Notes under the pieces: generated by a model
The model's input: only the letters and a program-made list of their open reading frames with translations
Database searches by the model: none
What the model was told of the DNA's origin: nothing
Made by a program: the position numbers and the translations under genes
Shown here: in pieces, positions 1 through 5,372 of the stretch
Layout: the number at the start of each line of letters is the position of its first letter
Numbering within the stretch: position 1 is the first letter of the stretch
Origin: Actinomycetes bacterium
Lineage (GTDB): Bacteria; Actinomycetota; Acidimicrobiia; Acidimicrobiales; Acidimicrobiaceae
Length of the DNA: 7,209 bases
Assembly: GCA_021790855.1 (NCBI GenBank)
Contig: JAJYFP010000034.1
Span: 1 to 7,209, forward strand
Direction of reading: 5' to 3'

Positions 1-1690
1 CAATTGCACGTCCGCCTTCAGCTTCCTTACCTTGGGTAACCAGAGTGCGTATGTAGACGATTCGCTCACCTTTCTTTCCAGAGATCTTCGCCCAGTCGTC
101 TGGATTCGTTGTGTTAGGCAGGTCTTCATGCTCTTTGAACTCTTTAGCGATAGAGTAGAGCAAATCTTCCGTACGAATTCCGGCCTTCTCTCCTGCTATC
201 TCCCTCTTGATCGCCTGTTTTTTTGCTCGTCGTACGATGTTCTCAATCATGGCACCAGAAGAAAAGTCCTTATAGTAAAGCACCTCTTTATCTCCATTTT
301 GGTAAGTGACCTCCAAAAATCGATTCGTTTCATCGGTCCGATACATCGTCTCAACCGTTCTTTCGATCATTGCAGAGACTGCCTTGTTGACATCACCGCC
401 ACCTAAAGATTCGATCTCAGTGGGGGAAATCGGTAGGTCAGCTGTCAAGTAACGACCAAAGATCTGGGTTGCCGACGACTCATCAGGTCTTTCAATCTTG
501 ATCTTCACATCAAGACGTCCCGGACGAAGTATCGCCGGATCAATTAGATCTTCTCTGTTTGATGCTCCTATGACGATCACGTTCCTGAGAGTCTCGACAC
601 CATCTATCTCGGCTAAAAGTTGCGGCACGATCGTCGACTCCATATCTGAAGATATCCCGGTACCTCGAGTTCTAAAAAGTGAATCCATCTCGTCAAAGAA
701 AACGATTACGGGTACCCCTTCTTCAGCTTTCTCTCTCGCCCGCTGGAAGATGAGTCGTATCTGACGTTCTGTCTCTCCAACATATTTATTTAGTAGTTCC
801 GGTCCCTTAACGTTCAAGAAATAGCTTCTAACAGAGTCATTGCCAGTTACCTTGGCAACCTTTTTCGCCAAGGAGTTAGCAACGGCTTTTGCAATCAAAG
901 TCTTTCCACAGCCTGGGGGCCCGTAGAGCAAAATACCCTTCGGAGCCGGTAGTCGATAGGAATGAAAGAGTTCCCGATAAAGAAATGGAAGTTCAACCGC
1001 ATCCATAATCTCTTCTATTTGAGTGTCTAAGCCTCCAATGTCTTCGTAGCTAACGTCTGGAACTTCTTCTAGAACTAACTCTTCGACCTCAGGTCTCGGA
1101 AGTTTCTCTATTACAAAACCGGTTCTTGAATCAAAAAGAACTGAGTCACCCGCGCGTAGTTTCTCGCTTATCAGATCGCCAGCGAGCTCAGCCACCCTCT
1201 CTTCATCTGCACGTCCAACGATTACAACTCGCTTACCAGCTTCCAGAATGTCTCTAATAGCAACTACCTCCCCCACCACCTCAGGGGAACGCGCCATGAC
1301 CACAGTAAAGGACTCATTTAGGACGACCTCCTGGCCCTTTTGAAGTTGTTCTACATCGACATCAGGATGCACAGCCACTCTCATCTTGCGTCCCGAGGTA
1401 TGAACATCAACCGTTTTGTCGTCGTTTGCGCCTAGAAAAACTCCATAGGCAGACGGCGGTTGCGTAAGCTTCTCCACCTCTTCCCGCAGAGTTGCAATAT
1501 GTTCTCGAGCTTGTTGAAGTGTGAATGTAAGTTTTTCATTTCGGAGCTGAGCTTGGGCTAGTTGTCCTGTAACCTCAAGCAGCTTCTCCTCAAGAGCTCT
1601 GACTCTTATTGGAGAGTCTTGAACCTTCTGCCTTAGCTCCGCCACTTCTTCTTGAAGTCGACCTATCACAGCCTCTGATGCGTCAGACAT
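1..1690 (-). CDS. arc: Proteasome-associated AAA ATPase (ARC/Mpa family), 3' end cut by window edge
   Basis: This is the ring-shaped unfoldase that recognises Pup-tagged proteins and feeds them into the bacterial 20S proteasome in the cytoplasm. The 563 codons present are open throughout. In order they show an N-terminal coiled coil (residues 1 to about 75, rich in Glu, Leu and Arg, ending in LREEVEKL), the OB-fold part beginning near [10 protein letters not shown] (about 75-86), and an AAA module. Walker A GPPGCGKT is at 257-264, a pore-loop region contains KYVGETE, Walker B FFDE has its Asp-Glu at 333-334, the sensor-1 Asn lies in IGASNRED, and the arginine-finger region is LRPGRLD. The visible C-terminus has [10 protein letters not shown], close to the family's end. 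Relatives are about 590-610 residues, so only some 30-45 residues, including the gate-opening C-terminal tail, lie outside. The ATG at 1690 has the Shine-Dalgarno sequence AAGGTGG seven bases upstream. It is divergent from the ferredoxin gene. The identification is very secure. Confidence 0.97.
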   Translation of the reverse strand, partial: MSDASEAVIGRLQEEVAELRQKVQDSPIRVRALEEKLLEVTGQLAQAQLRNEKLTFTLQQAREHIATLREEVEKLTQPPSAYGVFLGANDDKTVDVHTSGRKMRVAVHPDVDVEQLQKGQEVVLNESFTVVMARSPEVVGEVVAIRDILEAGKRVVIVGRADEERVAELAGDLISEKLRAGDSVLFDSRTGFVIEKLPRPEVEELVLEEVPDVSYEDIGGLDTQIEEIMDAVELPFLYRELFHSYRLPAPKGILLYGPPGCGKTLIAKAVANSLAKKVAKVTGNDSVRSYFLNVKGPELLNKYVGETERQIRLIFQRAREKAEEGVPVIVFFDEMDSLFRTRGTGISSDMESTIVPQLLAEIDGVETLRNVIVIGASNREDLIDPAILRPGRLDVKIKIERPDESSATQIFGRYLTADLPISPTEIESLGGGDVNKAVSAMIERTVETMYRTDETNRFLEVTYQNGDKEVLYYKDFSSGAMIENIVRRAKKQAIKREIAGEKAGIRTEDLLYSIAKEFKEHEDLPNTTNPDDWAKISGKKGERIVYIRTLVTQGKEAEGGRAI

Positions 1691-1697
1691 TTCAGCA

Positions 1698-1704
1698 CCA
1701 CCTT
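1698..1704 (-). promoter_or_regulatory. Ribosome binding site that fixes the arc start
   Basis: AAGGTGG on the minus strand lies seven bases before the ATG at 1690. It supports that ATG over the in-frame GTG farther upstream, which falls inside another Shine-Dalgarno-like sequence. Confidence 0.7.
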
Positions 1705-1735
1705 GATTCTCACGATCAAACTTAGTCGTCTGAAT

Positions 1736-1746
1736 CACCTCCTTAT
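1736..1746 (-). promoter_or_regulatory. Unusually long Shine-Dalgarno-like sequence without a nearby start codon
   Basis: The minus strand reads TAAGGAGGTGA, followed by TTCAG, 45 bases upstream of the arc ATG. AAGGAGGTGAT is complementary to the conserved 3' tail of 16S rRNA over eleven bases. No ATG, GTG or TTG stands at the usual 5-10 base distance: the GTG is inside the motif and the first TTG is about 17 bases after GGAGG. It could be a ribosome standby site, a leader signal, or chance. It matters only if the arc transcript starts upstream of it, which cannot be read here. Confidence 0.4.
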
Positions 1747-1888
1747 AAGTAAGCTATAGCCTCTGGAGATCGATTAGGTAACGTAAACTAATTCATTCTT
1801 AGAAACTTAGTTTGCCATGGTTTCAGACTAGAGTGGCCTGTAATACAAATTAGCTGTAATTTCCCACTCTGCAAAAGCGAGGAGTTTA

Positions 1889-2125
1889 ATGAAGGTCTGG
1901 ATAGATCAGGATCTCTGCACTGGTGACGGACTCTGCGAGGAGATCTGTCCTGCAGTATTCACCCTGCTAGACGATGGTTTGGCTTACGTAAAAGACGGGG
2001 ACGAGGTAATGAGTAACCCTGGAGGGTCTGCTCAGATGGTTGATGTACCTAGTGATCAGGAAGAAGCTGTTGTTGAGGCATCAGAAGAGTGCCCTGGAGA
2101 GTGTATCTTCGTCGAGGCTGACTAG
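1889..2125 (+). CDS. Small single-cluster ferredoxin with an Asp in the cluster motif
   Basis: This 78-residue, strongly acidic, soluble protein is an iron-sulfur electron carrier. The N-terminal motif reads C10-x2-D13-x2-C16-x3-C20-P, and the C-terminal part has C68-P-G-E-C72. The spacing with Asp in place of the second Cys matches the Pyrococcus-type single-cluster ferredoxin pattern, where the Asp can ligate a [4Fe-4S] cluster; loss of the Cys also permits a [3Fe-4S] form. By analogy the ligands would be C10, D13, C16 and C68, leaving C20 and C72 as extra cysteines. The ATG has GAGGAG four bases upstream. The gene is divergent from arc and convergent with trmI (19-nt gap). Its electron donor and acceptor cannot be inferred; a role in the Pup-proteasome system is not shown. 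Confidence 0.9.
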   Translation: MKVWIDQDLCTGDGLCEEICPAVFTLLDDGLAYVKDGDEVMSNPGGSAQMVDVPSDQEEAVVEASEECPGECIFVEAD

Positions 2126-2144
2126 GAGTCGGAATAGATAACTG

Positions 2145-2906
2145 CTACTCCTTTGAGTCTATAGCTTTCCCTGGTCGAGCGTATATCAAAAATCCAGTGT
2201 GAGCTACCATCCTATGCTCAGGTCGAGCTATCATAGATCGGTAGTGCCAGGGCCTTTCAAGAAGTTCAACGTAACTTCTTGAATGAAACCTATACCTATC
2301 AAGAGCCTCGTTTAGGGTTATAATTTGGGTTACATTGGTTAAGTAGACGCAAAGTATTCCGTCTTGGCGCAACAAGCTTCGTGCTCTCTCAATAACGCAC
2401 CAAGGTTCTGGTAGATCTAAGACCATACGGTCAAATCGAACAGTCGACTCAAATGTCATGATATCGGTATTTACGAGGTTGTAAGACTCCTTGATGGACT
2501 CGCCGAAGAAGTTCAATACATTCTTTCGAGCTAGGTTCAGATGGTCTTCTCTTATCTCGACACCAACAACTTTGGCTCCATGGGCTAACAGTCCTAAAGA
2601 GAGCGCACCGGAACCTACACCTGACTCCAAGACAGAGACTCCCGGACGTAGATCTAGATGAAAAAGAATATGCCCCAGATCTTTCGGATAGATTATCTGA
2701 GCTCCTCTTGGCATAAGGTAGATATAGTCGGAGATAGTCGGCCTATAGACATAGAACTCCTTCCCACTCTCTGAACGGTACTCATGGCCACTACTTGCGG
2801 TCACTAAGGCTCCGAGATCGATCTTCCCCAGATGATTATTCAGAGTTTTCCCGATTTCAACGCGCTCTAAGTAACGATTGCCCTTTTTGTCTTCAATGAC
2901 AACCAA
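2145..2906 (-). CDS. trmI: tRNA (adenine(58)-N(1))-methyltransferase TrmI
   Basis: This SAM-dependent enzyme methylates N1 of A58 in the T-loop of tRNA, usually as a tetramer, stabilising the tRNA fold. The protein has a small N-terminal beta domain (residues 1 to about 60, ending RPTISDYIYLMPRGAQIIYPKD), then a Rossmann-fold methyltransferase. Motif I is ESGVGSGAL at 94-102, the acidic end of strand 2 is VGVEIRE near 114-120, and the family motif DLPEPW at 164-169 holds the catalytic Asp. The C-terminus carries the RPEHRMVAHTGFLIYARP block. Length is 253 residues, slightly short of the usual roughly 260-290. The start is TTG, with GAGGG four bases before it. In-frame codons upstream (ETFNEGD) resemble family N-termini, but no standard start codon precedes the stop at 2973-2975, so the N-terminus may be slightly longer by a rare start. 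It is the last gene of a minus-strand run beginning near 3793. In Mycobacterium this gene is also close to mpa. Confidence 0.94.
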   Translation of the reverse strand: MVVIEDKKGNRYLERVEIGKTLNNHLGKIDLGALVTASSGHEYRSESGKEFYVYRPTISDYIYLMPRGAQIIYPKDLGHILFHLDLRPGVSVLESGVGSGALSLGLLAHGAKVVGVEIREDHLNLARKNVLNFFGESIKESYNLVNTDIMTFESTVRFDRMVLDLPEPWCVIERARSLLRQDGILCVYLTNVTQIITLNEALDRYRFHSRSYVELLERPWHYRSMIARPEHRMVAHTGFLIYARPGKAIDSKE

Positions 2907-2956
2907 ATCACCCTCATTGAAGGTCTCTTTCGAGCTTGAAAGGTTAGAGTAGGTAT

Positions 2957-3208
2957 CTATTTCGACCTCGTTTTAAGCGCAGATCGTAGCTGTGAGGTAA
3001 CGAGAAATGACTCATCGGGACCCACTTTAAGCTTAAGTGGCTTTGAACGAGCGTCGTCTCTTTCCTTGAAAAACCTTGAGATCCGTCTCAGGACAAGAAA
3101 TCCGACGACAGGAACTACGACATAGGGGTTGGACGAACCAAGAAGTGACCTTCGAATCGATACAATATTGGACTTTGAACGCAAGTATTTTCTGAGCACA
3201 TTTATCAC
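2957..3208 (-). CDS. Small single-helix membrane protein, unknown function
   Basis: I do not recognise a named family. The 83 residues have a basic N-terminus, one hydrophobic segment at about 28-45 (NPYVVVPVVGFLVL), a basic stretch after it (RRISRFFKERDDARSK), and a C-terminal part KPLKLKVGPDESFLVTSQ that could form a short beta structure on the cytoplasmic side. The start is GTG at 3208, seven bases after the stop of the preceding minus-strand gene. No good Shine-Dalgarno is visible, so translational coupling is likely; another GTG three codons later is possible. The 50-nt gap to trmI suggests co-transcription. Existence as a gene rests on tight spacing and protein-like composition, not on homology that I can prove. 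Confidence 0.7.
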   Translation of the reverse strand: MINVLRKYLRSKSNIVSIRRSLLGSSNPYVVVPVVGFLVLRRISRFFKERDDARSKPLKLKVGPDESFLVTSQLRSALKTRSK

Positions 3209-3215
3209 TACTTTA

Positions 3216-3437
3216 CTAATACAGTCTCTTGATCTCTATGACCGAACTTTTACGACGACCGCGCAGATAACCAACAACAAATATAACCCCGACACCTACG
3301 GCAACGGCTATCGCCGTGATGCTCGGAGAAGACGGTAATGCAGCCTGCGAGACCCTTGAAGCACCACCTGACAAAGACCTAAAGGCCTCTGTCAACTGAG
3401 ACTTTGTAACTTCGTTCTCTTTGTCCATCGAAGACAC
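3216..3437 (-). CDS. Small single-helix membrane protein, unknown function
   Basis: This small protein has a polar, Glu/Lys/Ser-rich N-terminal half (residues 1-38, amphipathic), one transmembrane segment at about 40-57 (ITAIAVAVGVGVIFVVGYL) and a basic tail GRRKSSVIEIKRL. The basic residues after the helix suggest that the C-terminus is cytoplasmic. I choose GTG at 3437 because GGAGG lies five bases upstream of it; an in-frame ATG at 3449 would give 77 residues but has no ribosome binding site, and an in-frame ATG follows at 3428. It lies 35 bases after the holin-like gene and seven bases before the next small gene. It may be a partner of its two small membrane neighbours. Function is unknown. 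Confidence 0.72.
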   Translation of the reverse strand: MSSMDKENEVTKSQLTEAFRSLSGGASRVSQAALPSSPSITAIAVAVGVGVIFVVGYLRGRRKSSVIEIKRLY

Positions 3438-3442
3438 GTAAT

Positions 3443-3447
3443 CCTCC
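3443..3447 (-). promoter_or_regulatory. GGAGG ribosome binding site deciding the start at 3437
   Basis: GGAGG on the minus strand is followed by ATTAC and then GTG. It overlaps the competing in-frame ATG at 3449, so the two starts are unlikely to be used equally. Confidence 0.55.
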
Positions 3448-3472
3448 ATTCAACTAAAAGTCTAGATATGCG

Positions 3473-3793
3473 TCATAGCTTTGAGGTCTTTCGCTTGCGA
3501 CCCAATATCAAAGAAACGACAACTATGACGCCGCCAACAACCAAGGTTATAAGGTATGGGAGCCACGAAAGATCGCCCGTGAACGATGACCCAGTTTCAG
3601 TCTGTAGAAGGCGTAAAATACCCAAAAGAAGAAGTACTGACCCAACACCAACAAGAGTTGCTCCAGCAAGTCCAAAACCAACGTACTTCAGAATTGACTT
3701 AAGAGGTGTTAGAGTCTCTTGTTTGAGGTAGCGAACTACTAGGTTGATGCTTTCTCGAACCTGTCCCCTACCCTCAGAAAGCGTCGCTTTCAT
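3473..3793 (-). CDS. Two-helix membrane protein resembling actinobacterial holin-X-like / phage-holin-family proteins
   Basis: This 106-residue inner-membrane protein has an amphipathic N-terminal segment containing LVVRYLKQETLTPLKSI (about 18-34) and two hydrophobic segments at about 36-62 and 79-98. They are joined by a polar turn with QTETGSSFTGDLSWLPYLI, and the tail is short and basic (GRKRKTSKL). This layout is what I recall for chromosomal actinobacterial proteins annotated 'phage holin family' (Phage_holin_3_6 type), where a lysis role is doubtful and the cellular function is unknown. The ATG at 3793 follows GGGGG by six bases; a TTG directly before it is possible. It is the first gene of the minus-strand run leading to trmI. 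No other phage genes are nearby. Confidence 0.82.
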   Translation of the reverse strand: MKATLSEGRGQVRESINLVVRYLKQETLTPLKSILKYVGFGLAGATLVGVGSVLLLLGILRLLQTETGSSFTGDLSWLPYLITLVVGGVIVVVSLILGRKRKTSKL

Positions 3794-3920
3794 CAACTGC
3801 CCCCAATCAATCTCTCGATTCTTTGCTTCAAGCTAGGCACGCGCTCAACTAGCCATATATGTCACCTAGATAACCTAGTCGGCATTACTAGCACAAAACA
3901 ACTCTGACGATCAAAGTACG

Positions 3921-3941
3921 CTACAAGCATAGGTGACGTCA
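3921..3941 (+). repeat. Imperfect direct repeat, copy 1
   Basis: CTACAAGCAT is followed after two bases by GTGACGTCA, which contains the palindrome TGACGTCA. The matching copy starts 75 bases to the right. The pair could be binding sites for a regulator of the minus-strand operon. Function is inferred; only the repetition is seen. Confidence 0.55.
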
Positions 3942-3995
3942 TCTAACGCTCCGGGCGTTGCACGCATCTTTCATCCACCGGCTGTGGATACCTAA

Positions 3996-4018
3996 CTACA
4001 AGCATCTAAGTCACGTCA
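3996..4018 (+). repeat. Imperfect direct repeat, copy 2
   Basis: A perfect second CTACAAGCAT is followed after four bases by GTCACGTCA, one base different from copy 1 in the nine-base core. The palindrome is not kept in this copy. Confidence 0.55.
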
Positions 4019-4128
4019 CAGAAAGACACTCAAAGCGATCACTAGTTTTTCATTTACCTAATGAAGTTTGCACAACTATCGGAACACAACCGAGAGCTCA
4101 TCCACAGGGACGCAGTTTTAAAGGTGGT

Positions 4129-4554
4129 TTACTTTCGCTTCAACAACAGGTACGTAGATGAACCCAGTGCGATTAGCCGATCCTGTTCGTCAGAGATCTT
4201 CGCCTCAACAAATGCAACGGTCTTTCCACCTGAGACCACCGTCGCCTCACAGAGAAGCTGAACTCCAATGCGAGCAGGTCTTAAAAATCTTACAGTCAAG
4301 TCGGTATTAGTAGCAAAGACCTTTTGATCCTCTACGTATGTAATCACTGAGGCACCCATTGCGGAGTCGATCATTGCCGCCAAAAACCCACCTTGAATAA
4401 TGCCAGCTGGATTAGCAAAACGCTCGTCAGCCAGCATCTTCCACGTCGTCCTACCAACACTTTTTTCCACCAGCGATAGACCTAAGGTAAGGTCACATGG
4501 AGGAGGAACTTGAGGCGATCTGACGTCTGCTAAAGAAGTATCATGTAAATCCAT
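4129..4554 (-). CDS. PaaI-like hotdog-fold thioesterase
   Basis: This 141-residue cytoplasmic protein probably hydrolyses an acyl- or aryl-CoA thioester; the substrate cannot be told. Family features are the N-terminal strand region, Asn48, the motif GIIQGGFLAAMIDSAMG at 51-67 with the conserved Asp63 at the start of the central helix, and the strand ATNTDLTVRFLRPAR at 81-95, followed by the last strands ending SSTYLLLK. The family usually has His-Gly-Gly where this protein has Gln54-Gly-Gly. The ATG at 4554 has no clear Shine-Dalgarno sequence, but the family length fits. It follows the three-helix membrane protein on the same strand after about 69 nt and may be co-transcribed with it. Family assignment is secure, substrate unknown. 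Confidence 0.92.
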   Translation of the reverse strand: MDLHDTSLADVRSPQVPPPCDLTLGLSLVEKSVGRTTWKMLADERFANPAGIIQGGFLAAMIDSAMGASVITYVEDQKVFATNTDLTVRFLRPARIGVQLLCEATVVSGGKTVAFVEAKISDEQDRLIALGSSTYLLLKRK

Positions 4555-4623
4555 GAGTTAAAGGTAGCTCAATAACCGAGATCTCTTCTCGCAGGACCAA
4601 GCGTTCCAACAGTTCTAAGACCG

Positions 4624-5049
4624 CTACTTAAAAATCTGTATAAAGTCTTCCACTACCAAGTAAGTGACTAACGCCATAACGCTCACGTATATAGCCGTCA
4701 TCTGCCATCTCCACTTATGTCCGGCAATCCAAAAACGTCTTACGCCTCGAACATCAAAAAGAAGCGCTATCAACCCTACTGGAATCCCAATAGCAGGACC
4801 TACTCCCGCGGTCACTCCAAGACCAAGAGCCGGGAGTACGAAAGGCACTACTACATAGCTAAGGATACATCTAAGTCCCGAGATAACCATCGCTATGCTG
4901 AAAAGCCTCTGAGCCTTTTCCTCCTGAGCGTTAGACCTTTGCACATTAGATACGCGCAGCAACTTGCATACCGCAAGGTCGGCCGCACGGGGAGCCGATC
5001 CGCCAAAGTTGATGGGACAGGTCTCCTGAGACTCTCGTACTTCACTCAT
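4624..5049 (-). CDS. Three-helix membrane protein, unknown function
   Basis: I do not recognise a named function. From the ATG at 5049 the protein has 141 residues: a soluble N-terminal part of about 48 residues, then three hydrophobic segments. The first begins MVISGLRCILSYVVVPFVLPALG, the second is VGPAIGIPVGLIALLF, and the third is MTAIYVSVMALVTYLVVEDF. A short basic and aromatic loop (RGVRRFWIAGHKWRWQ) lies before the third. An in-frame ATG at 5085 would add MKFIHDYASIKT, but it has no ribosome binding site. The ATG at 5049 is preceded by a -10-like TAGTAT at leaderless spacing (separate entry). Its downstream neighbour on the same strand is the thioesterase gene; a functional link is not shown. 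Confidence 0.8.
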   Translation of the reverse strand: MSEVRESQETCPINFGGSAPRAADLAVCKLLRVSNVQRSNAQEEKAQRLFSIAMVISGLRCILSYVVVPFVLPALGLGVTAGVGPAIGIPVGLIALLFDVRGVRRFWIAGHKWRWQMTAIYVSVMALVTYLVVEDFIQIFK

Positions 5050-5056
5050 TGTCTTT

Positions 5057-5085
5057 ATACTAGCGTAGTCATGTATAAATTTCAT
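5057..5085 (-). promoter_or_regulatory. Candidate promoter for a leaderless transcript
   Basis: On the minus strand, ATGAAA (5085-5080, four of six matches to TTGACA) is followed by 17 bases and then TAGTAT (5062-5057, TANNNT type). Seven further bases lead to the ATG at 5049. Actinobacterial leaderless genes typically have this arrangement. If correct, transcription starts at or next to that ATG, and the upstream ATG at 5085 is not used because it lies inside the promoter. Confidence 0.4.
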
Positions 5086-5327
5086 ATTGGAAAGTAGGTA
5101 GTCTTTGCGATCTACTCAGGATCCACTTCGCTGACCGATAGTTTCGAGGACACGATCCTTAGACAACACAAAGGATTTTCGGAGGGCAACCAAGAATCAT
5201 GCGCAATTCATATACCTTTTATTGCCTCTAAGTTTCTAATTAACGAAGAACAAAGTCGACGCCCTGTTCTGGCGTACGACCTAAGTCAATTCCAAACGCC
5301 GACAAGGGAGCAAGCTAACCTAACATT
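5086..5327. other. Intergenic region between divergent genes, nothing definite
   Basis: No gene, tRNA, repeat or convincing terminator is seen. The region separates the minus-strand membrane protein from the plus-strand transporter and must contain the transporter's promoter. A TANNNT element, TAACCT at 5316-5321, sits six bases before the ATG at 5328, but no matching -35 is visible. Confidence 0.5.
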
Positions 5328-5372
5328 ATGAGAGTGAGTTCGTGGTATCACATAGACAAAAACTGCCGATGA
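5328..5372 (+). CDS. Candidate 14-residue leader peptide upstream of the transporter
   Basis: The ORF reads MRVSSWYHIDKNCR and ends in TGA, which overlaps the in-frame ATG of the transporter at 5369 (ATGA). No Shine-Dalgarno sequence precedes its ATG, but TAACCT six bases upstream would fit a leaderless start. The overlap suggests translational coupling or attenuation. The composition, with SS, HID and a Cys near the end, loosely recalls actinobacterial sulfur-gene leader peptides, but the order of elements differs, so this is weak. It could be a chance ORF. Confidence 0.3.
   Translation: MRVSSWYHIDKNCR

Larger units (their letters stand above)
3794..4128. other. 335-nt non-coding region with a duplicated element
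   Basis: No credible gene or tRNA is seen here on either strand. The region lies upstream of the holin-like/trmI transcription unit and downstream of the thioesterase gene, so it should contain the promoter of the former and the end of the latter. It holds two copies of an imperfect repeat (separate entries), the perfect palindrome TGACGTCA at 3934-3941, and a short hairpin AACGC-tccgg-GCGTT just after it, which has no T-run on either strand. I could not pick a convincing -35/-10 pair. Confidence 0.6.

Noticed and set aside
1841..1846. TAATAC as a -10 element for the ferredoxin gene
   Set aside because: No acceptable -35 sequence stands 16-18 bases upstream, so it is not listed as a promoter.
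2118..2152. Possible terminator between the convergent ferredoxin and trmI genes (CTGACT-agg-AGTCGG, or AGGAGT pairing with ACTCCT)
   Set aside because: Stems are only six pairs, one alternative has a G-U pair, and there is no proper T-run; the two structures also exclude each other.
3473..3793. Prophage remnant suggested by the holin-like protein
   Set aside because: No other phage genes, integrase or attachment repeats are present, and this kind of holin-family protein is commonly chromosomal in actinobacteria.
3983..4106. Two DnaA-box-like 9-mers, TGTGGATAC at 3983 and TCATCCACA at 4098, each one base off the consensus
   Set aside because: Two single-mismatch sites in opposite orientation, without an AT-rich unwinding region or dnaA/dnaN genes, are not evidence of an origin.
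3958..4161. Plus-strand reading frame of 67 codons with a TTG start in the non-coding region
   Set aside because: No ribosome binding site, no protein-like pattern, it overlaps the end of the thioesterase gene in antisense, and its composition is not that of a folded or membrane protein.
4577..4591. Small hairpin CGAGA-tctct-TCTCG between the membrane protein and thioesterase genes
   Set aside because: Five-pair stem with no T-run on either strand; too weak to call a terminator.
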